Source of the DNA: Polyangium sp. 6x1 | GTDB lineage: Bacteria > Myxococcota_A > Polyangia > Polyangiales > Polyangiaceae | Length of the DNA stretch: 37,149 bases | Direction of reading: 5' to 3' | Assembly (NCBI RefSeq): GCF_029946515.1 | Contig: NZ_JARZHH010000091.1 | Span: 1-37,149, forward strand | In this document: piece after piece, positions 15,376 through 22,825 of the stretch | Position numbering within the stretch: position 1 is the stretch's first letter | How the letters are laid out: every line of letters begins with the position of its first letter | The notes under the pieces: model-generated | The model's input: the letters and a program-made list of their open reading frames with translations, nothing else | Database searches by the model: none | Told to the model about the DNA's origin: nothing | Translations under genes and position numbers: made by a program

Positions 15376-17541
15376 TCATTGCCCCGTCGCCGGGACGACC
15401 GACGCGAGCGAGGCCCGCGGGGACGTGGCGCGGACGCCGTGCTGGTGGACCACGAGCAGCGAGATGGGACAGGCGTGGATCATGCGCTCCGCTTGCAGGC
15501 CGAACAGGCGCTCCGAGAGGCCCCACTCGGCCCCCGCGCCCACGATGACGAGGTCATACCCACGCGCGGCCTCGGCGAGCGCGGCCTCGGAGGGCACGTC
15601 GTGCTCGACGACCTCGAACGTCACCTGGCCCGACGCACCCGGCTCACGGAAGACCTCTTCCATGCGCTCCTTCGCGCCGAGCGGCTTGCCGCCGTCGCGC
15701 CCCTTCGCGACCACGTGCAGCACCGTGACGTCGGCCCCGGCGATGTGCGTGACCCGCTGGGCGAGGCGCAGCGCCGCGCGATCGTGCGCGCTGCCGAGGA
15801 AGGGCACGAGGACGCGGCGGATGCGCGTGAGGCCTCGATCGACGAGGACGCCGACGTCGGCGGGCGCGCGCTTCATGACCTCGTAGACCGTGCCCGAGAG
15901 CGCGGCCTTTCCGATGAGCGGCTTGCGCCAGCCGAGCAGGAGGAGGTCGGCGTGCTTGGCCTCGGCGACGCGGCAGATGTCGACGGAAGGCTCGCCGGAG
16001 ACGAAGCTCAGCGGTTTGACCGGAAGCGAGAGGGACGCGGCGCGCGTGAGCAGCGGCTCGAGCGCGTCGCCGCCGCTCGACGTGTCGCCGCGCTCCTGGC
16101 GCAGGACGAACGAGGCGCGATCGTCGGGGTCGATGAGGTGCAGCGCGTAGAGCCGCTCGGCCGCCGCGGGGCCGCCGAGCGCGTGGCCGAGCGTGACCAT
16201 GCCGGGGCCCGTGCGATCGTCGGCGACGCACATGACCACGGTGAAGGCCGGCGTCTGGTTCACGGGCAACGGCGTCGCCTCGGGCACGTCGGCGACCTCC
16301 TTCGCGAAGCGCTCGAACGGGTAGATGCGCTGGAGGAGCGGCGTCGTGATGAAGGTGGTGAAGAGCGCCATCAGGACCATCATCGTGAAGAGCGTCGGCG
16401 AGATGACGCCGAGATCGAGGCCCAGGTTGAGCGCGACGAGCTCCACGAGGCCGCGGGTGTTCATGAGGATCCCGATCGCGGAGGACTCGCGCCAGCCGAG
16501 GCCGGTGAAGCGCGCGGCGAGGGCGCTGCCGCCGAACTTGCCGACGCAGGCGATCAGGATGAGCAACGCGCAGATGCCCCAGTGGTGCGGGCTCGAGAGC
16601 AGGCCGATCTGCGTGCGCAGGCCGCTGTAGGCGAAGAAGAGCGGCAGGAGCAACACGACGACGACGTCTTCGAGCTTGTGGGCGAGCCCCTCGGCGAGGC
16701 CGCCGTCCTTGGGGATCGTGGCGCCGAGGACGAACGCGCCGAAGAGCGCGTGGATCCCGATGACCTCGGTGACCATGCTGGAGACGAGCAGCAAGAGGAG
16801 CGAGATCGCGACGACGTTCTGGTTGATGTGCTGCCCCGAGCCGACGCGCGCCGCGAGCCGTGCGAGGAAGGGCCGCACGACGAGGAACATCACGCCGATG
16901 TAGCCGACGGCGAGAACGGTCGTGCGGATGGCGCTGTCGATGCCGGTCGCGCGCACGGTCGAGATGACGAACGCGAGCAGACACCAGGCCGTCACGTCGT
17001 CGACGGCGGCGCAGGTGATGGCGAGGGCGCCGACCTTGGTCCGGAGCAGGCGGCGCTCGGTGAGGATGCGCGCGAGGACCGGGAAGGCCGTGATGCTCAT
17101 CGCGACGCCCATGAAGAGGGCGAAGGAGGTGAACGGGACGTCGGGCTCGGAGAGGCGGCTGCGCAGCCACGAGGAGGCGAGGGCGCCGAGCGCGAAGGGG
17201 ACGACGATGCTCGTGTGGCTGATGACGACCGAGGCGTGGCCGCGGTTCTTGAGGAGCTTCGGGTCGAGCTCGAGCCCGATGAGGAACATGAAGAGCACGA
17301 GCCCGACCTGGCTGAGCATGCCGAGCACGGGCATCGAGGTCTTCGGGAAGACCGTGTCCATGACGCCCGGCGCGATCCACCCGAGCAGCGAGGGGCCGAG
17401 GACGATGCCCGCGGTGATCTCGGCGATGACCATGGGCTGGCCGATCCGCCGGAGGAACGCGCCGAGCAGGCGTGACAAGGCCACGACGACCGTCATCTGC
17501 AAGATGAGCAGTGTCAGCGGGTTGTGTGTGATCGCGTGCAT
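15376..17541 (-). CDS. CPA2 cation:proton antiporter with C-terminal universal-stress-like domains
   Basis: This 721-residue protein starts at ATG 17541, with AGGAGG 9 bases upstream. About 12 membrane segments (residues 8-395) form the Na+/H+ exchanger domain. The ion-binding aspartate pair D181-D182 lies in TCAAVDDVTAWCLLA, and other CPA2 hallmarks are GIVLGPSLLGW, LFMFLIGLELD and ILMNTRGLVELVALN. The C-terminal 300 residues hold two universal-stress-protein-like alpha/beta domains (HADLLLLGWRKPLIGKAALSG and YDLVIVGAGAEWGLSERLFG match the nucleotide-loop region), an architecture shared with plant CHX and some bacterial KefB-like antiporters. Potassium or sodium exchange for protons across the inner membrane is expected, with gating by the cytoplasmic domains. 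It is the first gene of an operon with the HTH-EIIA regulator. Confidence 0.93.
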   Translation of the reverse strand: MHAITHNPLTLLILQMTVVVALSRLLGAFLRRIGQPMVIAEITAGIVLGPSLLGWIAPGVMDTVFPKTSMPVLGMLSQVGLVLFMFLIGLELDPKLLKNRGHASVVISHTSIVVPFALGALASSWLRSRLSEPDVPFTSFALFMGVAMSITAFPVLARILTERRLLRTKVGALAITCAAVDDVTAWCLLAFVISTVRATGIDSAIRTTVLAVGYIGVMFLVVRPFLARLAARVGSGQHINQNVVAISLLLLLVSSMVTEVIGIHALFGAFVLGATIPKDGGLAEGLAHKLEDVVVVLLLPLFFAYSGLRTQIGLLSSPHHWGICALLILIACVGKFGGSALAARFTGLGWRESSAIGILMNTRGLVELVALNLGLDLGVISPTLFTMMVLMALFTTFITTPLLQRIYPFERFAKEVADVPEATPLPVNQTPAFTVVMCVADDRTGPGMVTLGHALGGPAAAERLYALHLIDPDDRASFVLRQERGDTSSGGDALEPLLTRAASLSLPVKPLSFVSGEPSVDICRVAEAKHADLLLLGWRKPLIGKAALSGTVYEVMKRAPADVGVLVDRGLTRIRRVLVPFLGSAHDRAALRLAQRVTHIAGADVTVLHVVAKGRDGGKPLGAKERMEEVFREPGASGQVTFEVVEHDVPSEAALAEAARGYDLVIVGAGAEWGLSERLFGLQAERMIHACPISLLVVHQHGVRATSPRASLASVVPATGQ

Positions 17542-17550
17542 TCAGCCGTA

Positions 17551-17574
17551 CCTCCTGAGTGATAAGTTATCACT
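17551..17574 (-). promoter_or_regulatory. Perfect palindromic operator next to antiporter ribosome binding site
   Basis: Bases 17558-17574 read AGTGATAAGTTATCACT, a perfect 8-1-8 palindrome and one of few AT-rich spots in this GC-rich window. On the minus strand it is followed directly by AGGAGG (17551-17556) and, 9 bases later, the antiporter ATG. A dimeric repressor bound here would block transcription or sit across the start site. The XRE-type HTH protein encoded second in the operon is the obvious candidate ligand (inference). Confidence 0.6.
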
Positions 17575-17621
17575 TAGCGTCCTCGGCCGATCGAGCGAGC
17601 ATGAGCCCGACGTAAATGTGG

Positions 17622-17921
17622 GACAACGGGTGTTGATGGGCGTCGGGTGCCGCCGATCACGGTGGACAGCGGGGGTTGATGCGCGTCAGGTGCCGCTGAT
17701 CACGATGGACAGCGGGGGTGGATGCGCATCAAGGGGCGCTGGTCACGATGGACAGCGGGGGTTGAGGCGCATCAGGGGGCGCTGGTCACGATGGACAGCG
17801 GGGGTTGATGCGCATCAAGGGGCGCTGGTCACGATGGGCAGCGGCGGTGGATGCGCGTCAGGGAGCGCTGATCACGATGGACAGCGGCGGTGGATGCGCG
17901 TCGGGGGGCTTTGCACACGGC
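17622..17921. repeat. Seven-copy 43-bp tandem array with palindromic core
   Basis: The motif GACAGC (or a one- or two-base variant) recurs at 17622, 17665, 17708, 17751, 17794, 17837 and 17880, exactly 43 bases apart. Each unit has a core related to TTGATGCGCATCAA, a perfect 14-base palindrome in unit 5. The outer units show decayed arms, for example TTGATGGGCGTCGG in unit 1 and TGGATGCGCGTCGG in unit 7. A second conserved block is GATCACGATGGACAGC or GGTCACGATGGACAGC. The period is not a multiple of three and no coding frame makes sense. The regular spacing of a dyad suggests an array of protein-binding sites or a minisatellite. There are no unique spacers, so it is not a CRISPR. Confidence 0.85.
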
Positions 17922-18145
17922 GTCGATGAACTGTGCATCGCGCAGTTCATCGAACGGGCCGAGTCCGCTGCCAGCCAAGACAGCAGCGCTGACGGTTCAA
18001 CTGGCAACGCGGTCCCACCGGCTGTGGGAAGAACTGCGCATCGCGCAGTTCTTCCCCAAAAGGTCCAGGGCTGGCCCTGGTCCGGGTCGAGGGGCGGATA
18101 GCCCCCGCGGGGTCCGGGGCAGCGCCCCGGCGCGGCGGCTTGCTT
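17921..18145 (+). repeat. Mosaic palindromic intergenic repeat, copy A
   Basis: The modules in order are: a stem at 17924-17952 (arms CGATGAACTGTG / CGCAGTTCATCG, loop CATCG); a linker containing GACAGCAGCGCTGACGGTTC; a stem at 18026-18056 (arm GGGAAGAACTGCG, loop CATCG); the hairpin CCAGGGCTGGCCCTGG at 18065-18080; and the block GGTCCGGGGCAGCGCCCCGG ending near 18130. The same modules occur in the same order at 33880-34132 and inverted at 28375-28784. Unlike the other copies this one lies upstream of a gene start (the dynamin-like GTPase at 18185), not between convergent genes. Together with the 43-bp array it fills the 643-base gap 17542-18184; I see no gene in that gap. Confidence 0.8.
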
Positions 18146-18184
18146 CCGCTTCCCTGTTGACACCCTCGCCCCGCATGGCTTGCC

Positions 18185-20848
18185 ATGTCGGCCATGTGGA
18201 GCCCTGAAGGCCGCAAGGAAAACGCTCGTGAGCTACGCCGGATCGCTGACAAGGTCCTGCGCTACCGGCAGCTCTGCGACCGCTTTGCGAGCTATTTCCA
18301 GCCCGAGAGCGACAACGCCCGCCAGCTCCGTCAGATCCGCAGCAAGCTCGAGGATCTGCGCGGACGCGCGCTCGATCGGGAGAAGCGGCTCGCCAAGGGC
18401 GTCGTGAAGATCGGCGTCGTCGGCCTGGAGAAGCAGGGCAAGAGCGCGTTCCTCTCGGCCTGGTTGAAGAGCGAAAAACTCCTGCCGAGCGAGGCCGAGC
18501 GCTGCACCTGGAGCACCACGGTCATCGAGCCCGGCGAGGCCGGGCAGTTCGCCGCGACCGTCACCTACTACAACGAGGCCGACTTCAAGGCCCGCATCCA
18601 GAGCTACTTCGACGCGCTCGAGCCCGGCAGCGTCGAGCGCTGGCAAGGCCTGAACCAGTCCGAGATCCTTCGCCTCAAGGCGAGCTTCAAGGCGCGCGAA
18701 GGTTACGACGTCGACGATCCGGATCGCGCCGGCAGGCGCGAGCAGACGGCGCTCGCCGAGCTCGTCGAGATCAGCGCGAGCCTGTCCGAGATCAAGGCGC
18801 GGCTCGGTCGGGCGCCCGAGAAGATCACGGCGAGTAGCCTCGACACGCTCGCCGAGCAGATCCGGCCGTACATCGCGCTCAAGGACACGAAGAACGGGAA
18901 CAGGCCCTATCCGGGCGTGCGCGCCGTGAAGCTCGTCACGGTCATGATCCCCGTCGAGGGCGCGATGCCCGGCGTCGAGCTCATGGATCTGCCCGGCATT
19001 GACGCGCCTTCGGACAAGGCGCGGCGCGACACCGAGGAGGCGCTCGCGAACGAGGTCGACGTCACGATCTTCGTCAAGGACATCACGCGGCCTTCGCTCG
19101 TGCGGAACGAGGTCGAGCTGCTCCGCATGGCGCAGACGGCCGATCGGAGCATCTCGCTGAAGGACCGGATTTTCGTGGTGCTGACGAAGGTGGACCTCTT
19201 CGATCACGCCGACGAGAACGGCAACTGGCACTGGTCTCTGGCGGCGCGGAACTTCCGTGAGCAGGGCGTCGATCGGATCTTCCCGTACTCGAAGGTGTGG
19301 GTGCACCAGGGCGTGGACACGCAGCACCCGGTGGCGCGCCAGCTCATGGACTTCTTCGGCACGACGACGCCCGTGAACGGGCTCGACAAGCTGAAGGACG
19401 CGGTGGAGCGTTACCTCTCGACCGACGTCGAGGCGCTCGATCGCAAGGTCACGCAGGCGATCAACGCCGAGTTCGGCGAGGTCGAGGCGCTCTTGCGCGG
19501 CGTGCTCGTGACCGTGAAGGACGGGCTCAGCGATCGGGAGTTCGATCGGCGCGCCGAGCAGGTCTTCGATGTGCACTACGAGCACATCCAGTCGGGCGAG
19601 GATCCGACGGGGCTCTTGCCCGAGATCCGCAAGCGCATGTCGGCCTTCATGGACTTCGAGATGAGCGACACGCAGCGATCGGCCCGCGCCGAGCGCGCCG
19701 ACGTGCGCATCGATCAGATCCGGAGTGATCTGCTCGCGCGGCTCACGCCCGAGGAGGCGGAGGCGAAGCGGCGGCAGATGCCGAGCCCTGGGCTCATGAA
19801 CGAGACGGCCGTCGAGATCGAGATGCGCAAGCAGATGCGCGAGCGCGTGGCGTCGCGGATCGCGGGCCTCGGTGAGGATTTCCGCAACACGGCGCGCGAG
19901 AGCGTGGAGCGGATGCTGCACGAGATGTTCATCGAGGCGAGCTACGAGGGCGGGCGGCTCGAGGTGCTGCTCGCGCCGGGCAAGACGCTCATCGAGCGGA
20001 TCGACGCGCTCGGTCGGTCGGGGCACGTGTCGGAGAGCGTGGTTCGGTACCAGAACCAGGAGATGGCCAAGGCCGACGTCGCGTTCGAGGTGCTCTCGCG
20101 GTACTTCGCGCGGCAGATCGTGGACATCCTCGACGCGACGGATCCGTACGATCGTGAGATCCGCGAGCGCGAGATGCGCGGGCTCGAGCAGTTCTTCGGG
20201 ATGGGGATTGCCGACAAGGCGCAAGCGACCGCGACCGGCGCGGCCGCGACCGCGAGCGGCGTCATCGGCTCGGTGAAGGCGAAGCTCGGGTTCGGAGAGG
20301 AGAAACCCGACGGGACCACGCCGGGCGCGGCGGCTCCTGCGCAAGCGCCCGCGATCGGCGGGTTTCCCACGGTCGGCGCGGCGATGCCTGTGCCGAGGCA
20401 GCCGGCCCCGCAAGCGGCGGCGGCGCCGGCCGGGAGCACGAAGCCTCCGCAGACGAACCCCGGCGCGGCGGCGGCGCAGGCGCAGACGGGGAACGTGCGC
20501 GACTGGTCGAAGATGCTCTCGCGGGTGCGCGTGGACGTGGAGCGGATCTGCGACTTCCTCGAGGCGCTGGCGAAGCACCCGCGGGGCCTGCAGAAGTACC
20601 ACGAGGAGGCGGTGCGCACGGTGCACGACTCGTGGCTCGATCGCGAGGGAGAGCAGTCGCTCCGGCGCTGGGTGCGCAGCGAGTGCGCGCGGATCTGGCC
20701 GCACAAGTTCGCCGCGATCGAGGCGGAGAAGGATCGGGCGCGCGCCGACATCGAGGCGCTCGAGGAGCTCTTCGGCGGGAGCCCGCCCGCGACGAAGTCC
20801 GAACCGCAGAAGCCCGCCGCGGCGCGTACCGCGACGGCAGGAGCCTGA
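18185..20848 (+). CDS. Dynamin-like GTPase
   Basis: This 887-residue protein starts at ATG 18185; a second ATG at 18194 is possible, and neither has a strong ribosome binding site. A helical N-terminus (10-70) precedes the GTPase domain. The G motifs in order are P-loop GLEKQGKS (80-87), a Thr-rich switch region TWSTTVIEP (about 108), DLPG (268-271) and TKVD (334-337). About 150 residues are inserted between switch I and G3, as often in bacterial dynamin-like proteins. Residues 400-670 are a long helical stalk. Residues 672-700 (ATATGAAATASGVIGSV) could be a membrane-contacting amphipathic paddle, followed by a Pro/Ala linker (700-770) and a helical C-terminal domain. Bacterial dynamins remodel or patch membranes, some in stress or phage defence. 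The next gene follows after 3 bases and is surely co-transcribed. There is no transmembrane helix. Confidence 0.88.
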   Translation: MSAMWSPEGRKENARELRRIADKVLRYRQLCDRFASYFQPESDNARQLRQIRSKLEDLRGRALDREKRLAKGVVKIGVVGLEKQGKSAFLSAWLKSEKLLPSEAERCTWSTTVIEPGEAGQFAATVTYYNEADFKARIQSYFDALEPGSVERWQGLNQSEILRLKASFKAREGYDVDDPDRAGRREQTALAELVEISASLSEIKARLGRAPEKITASSLDTLAEQIRPYIALKDTKNGNRPYPGVRAVKLVTVMIPVEGAMPGVELMDLPGIDAPSDKARRDTEEALANEVDVTIFVKDITRPSLVRNEVELLRMAQTADRSISLKDRIFVVLTKVDLFDHADENGNWHWSLAARNFREQGVDRIFPYSKVWVHQGVDTQHPVARQLMDFFGTTTPVNGLDKLKDAVERYLSTDVEALDRKVTQAINAEFGEVEALLRGVLVTVKDGLSDREFDRRAEQVFDVHYEHIQSGEDPTGLLPEIRKRMSAFMDFEMSDTQRSARAERADVRIDQIRSDLLARLTPEEAEAKRRQMPSPGLMNETAVEIEMRKQMRERVASRIAGLGEDFRNTARESVERMLHEMFIEASYEGGRLEVLLAPGKTLIERIDALGRSGHVSESVVRYQNQEMAKADVAFEVLSRYFARQIVDILDATDPYDREIREREMRGLEQFFGMGIADKAQATATGAAATASGVIGSVKAKLGFGEEKPDGTTPGAAAPAQAPAIGGFPTVGAAMPVPRQPAPQAAAAPAGSTKPPQTNPGAAAAQAQTGNVRDWSKMLSRVRVDVERICDFLEALAKHPRGLQKYHEEAVRTVHDSWLDREGEQSLRRWVRSECARIWPHKFAAIEAEKDRARADIEALEELFGGSPPATKSEPQKPAAARTATAGA

Positions 20849-20851
20849 GCC

Positions 20852-22825
20852 GTGGCCTACGATCTCGCGCGTTTGTCGAGTTACGTGCGCTTTTACCAGA
20901 CCGTCGTGAACCAGCTCGGCGCGGCCTGGCAACACCTCACGCGCCTGCACCTCACGGCGAAGGACGCGCTCGCGCCGCTCGCCGATCCGCTCGCGCCCGT
21001 CGCCTATGCGCCGCTGCTCGCCGCGCTGGAAGATCCCGCGCCGTCCGAGGAAGCGATCGCGTCGCTGTGGCGGCCGATCGACGAGAAAGACCTCTCGGAT
21101 CTGAACGACATCTACGAGGTCGCCGGGCGGTTCGGCTTCCAGGGCGAGGACAACCAGAACCTCGCGCTCGTGCAGCGGCTCGTCGCGTCTGCGCGGAACG
21201 AGATCCTCGGGCACCGGCGCAGGCTCTCCGATCTGCGGGAGCTGCCGAACGCGGCGCGCTCTGCGGCCGCGCGCTTGCGCGCCGAGGAGGAGGCGCGCGC
21301 CGCGGCCGAGCGAGCCGAGAAGATGGCGGCGTTTGGTCCGCTCGCCGAGACCGTCGTGACGCGCGCGAAGCAGACGATCGACGCCGTGCGCGCCGTGCCG
21401 TTCCCCGATCTCTCGAACGCGGAGACCGCGGCCGAGGAGTACCGCAAGTACGCGGCGAAGCTCGATCACGTCTACCAGACGTGCCTGCCGTTCCTGCGCA
21501 AGGCGATCCAGAACCTCTACGCGTTCGTGAACGCCGAGCCCACGGCGTCGTGGCCCGACACGCTGCCGATCACGAAGGAGCTGCCGCCGGAGCTCGTCAC
21601 CGTGCCGCCGGCCGGATCGGCGGAGCTCACGCAGGCGCGCGCGAGCGTCGCGTCCCTCGCCGAAGAAGAGATCCAGCTCGGCCGCGCGCGCGACGCCGTG
21701 TCCACGGCCGCGGCGAGGCTCGAAGGCGAGATGGCCGCGGCGCAGATGAAGGACGCCGAGATCGGCCAGGAGATCACGACGGCGCACGCGATCCTGGATC
21801 TCGCGGTGGCCGCGGAGCAGGCGGAGGTGACGCGGGTCGAGCTCGAAGGGCTCGCGGCGCAGCGGGCGTCGCGCGTGGAGAGCGCCGGCGCGGTGCTGTC
21901 GCGGCAGCGGCAGATCGAGGCGGCGATCAAGCTGCTCGAAGACGAGCTCAGGCGCAGGCACGCCGAGCTCGGGGCGCTCGAAGCGCAGCTCGTCGAGACG
22001 CGCAAGGACGAGCCCGTCCTGTTCGGCAAGGACGAGTGGCGTGCGAAGGTCGCCGCGATGGAGGAGCAGAAGGCCCAGCAGCAGGCGACGTACGGGCAGA
22101 GGCTCGCGACGCTGCAGCAGTTCCAGATCGATCACTCGAGCGTGTCGGTCGAGGTGCAGACGGAGCAGCAGAAGCAAGCGCTGCTCGAACGGCAGATCGT
22201 CGAGGCGCAGAGCAAGTCCGCGACGCTGGAGCTCACGATCCGGGAGATCGGGACGAAGCTCGGCGCGGCGCGGCCGTCGCGGGCGGTGTCTGCGGACGAC
22301 GCGCGCAAGGCGCTCGGATCGCTGCAGCAGGCGAAGCTCGGCGTGGCCGAGCGGATGGAAGCGCTCAAGGCCGAGATGCGGCGTCAGAAGGACGAGGCCG
22401 TGCGCGTGCTCGCCCGGATGAAGCAGATCGGCGTGGAGCGGCAGCACGTGACCGCGATGGTGCAGAGCGCCGAGACGGCCGCGACGCAGGGCCGCGAGGA
22501 GGCGCTCCGGCAGCTCGCGCGCGAGCGGCGGGCCGGCGTGGAGCGGCACGTGGGCGAGGTGCTCTCGACGCTGGAGAAGTCGATCGCGCACGTGGGTCCG
22601 GTCTTCGTGGATCCGGCGCGTGATCTGCTCGTCGCCGCGACGGAGCCGAAGGCCGAGGTGACGACGCGCGTGCTCGAAGCCGCGGAGGCTTCGGCGCCCG
22701 TGGTGGATCGGCTCTTCAAGGAGCTCGATCCGGAGCTGCTCGCGCAAGACGCGACGCTCGGGCAGATCCAGCGCGAGTTCTGCGACGTGGCCGAGGCCGC
22801 GTGCGTCACGGCGTGGGGAGGATGA
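20852..22825 (+). CDS. Large coiled-coil partner of the dynamin-like GTPase
   Basis: The GTG start at 20852 lies 3 bases after the GTPase stop and has GCAGGAG upstream. The 657-residue protein has a helical N-terminal domain (1-140), an Ala/Glu/Arg-rich coil (140-175), a second helical domain (175-260), then long heptad-rich coiled coils from about 265 to 400 and 430 to 580 (for example IEAAIKLLEDELRRRHAEL, VEVQTEQQKQALLERQI). The final helical domain contains FVDPARDLLVAAT. No nucleotide-binding motif, signal peptide or membrane segment is visible. A scaffold or assembly partner for the GTPase is the natural reading, in the way bacterial dynamins often act as two-protein systems. The stop lies inside the convergent kinase gene (20-base overlap). 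Confidence 0.85.
   Translation: MAYDLARLSSYVRFYQTVVNQLGAAWQHLTRLHLTAKDALAPLADPLAPVAYAPLLAALEDPAPSEEAIASLWRPIDEKDLSDLNDIYEVAGRFGFQGEDNQNLALVQRLVASARNEILGHRRRLSDLRELPNAARSAAARLRAEEEARAAAERAEKMAAFGPLAETVVTRAKQTIDAVRAVPFPDLSNAETAAEEYRKYAAKLDHVYQTCLPFLRKAIQNLYAFVNAEPTASWPDTLPITKELPPELVTVPPAGSAELTQARASVASLAEEEIQLGRARDAVSTAAARLEGEMAAAQMKDAEIGQEITTAHAILDLAVAAEQAEVTRVELEGLAAQRASRVESAGAVLSRQRQIEAAIKLLEDELRRRHAELGALEAQLVETRKDEPVLFGKDEWRAKVAAMEEQKAQQQATYGQRLATLQQFQIDHSSVSVEVQTEQQKQALLERQIVEAQSKSATLELTIREIGTKLGAARPSRAVSADDARKALGSLQQAKLGVAERMEALKAEMRRQKDEAVRVLARMKQIGVERQHVTAMVQSAETAATQGREEALRQLARERRAGVERHVGEVLSTLEKSIAHVGPVFVDPARDLLVAATEPKAEVTTRVLEAAEASAPVVDRLFKELDPELLAQDATLGQIQREFCDVAEAACVTAWGG

Noticed and set aside
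17622-17921. CRISPR array
   Set aside because: The whole 43-base unit repeats; there are no unique spacers and no cas genes.
18157-18185. TTGACA hexamer as a -35 box for the dynamin-like gene
   Set aside because: The -10 position 17 bases on reads TTGCCA and overlaps the start codon, so transcription would begin inside the gene.
18233-22747. 1504-residue open frame on the minus strand opposite the dynamin-like operon
   Set aside because: It is an Arg/His/Leu-rich shadow frame, as expected in very GC-rich coding DNA. The plus strand carries clear GTPase motifs and tight gene spacing.
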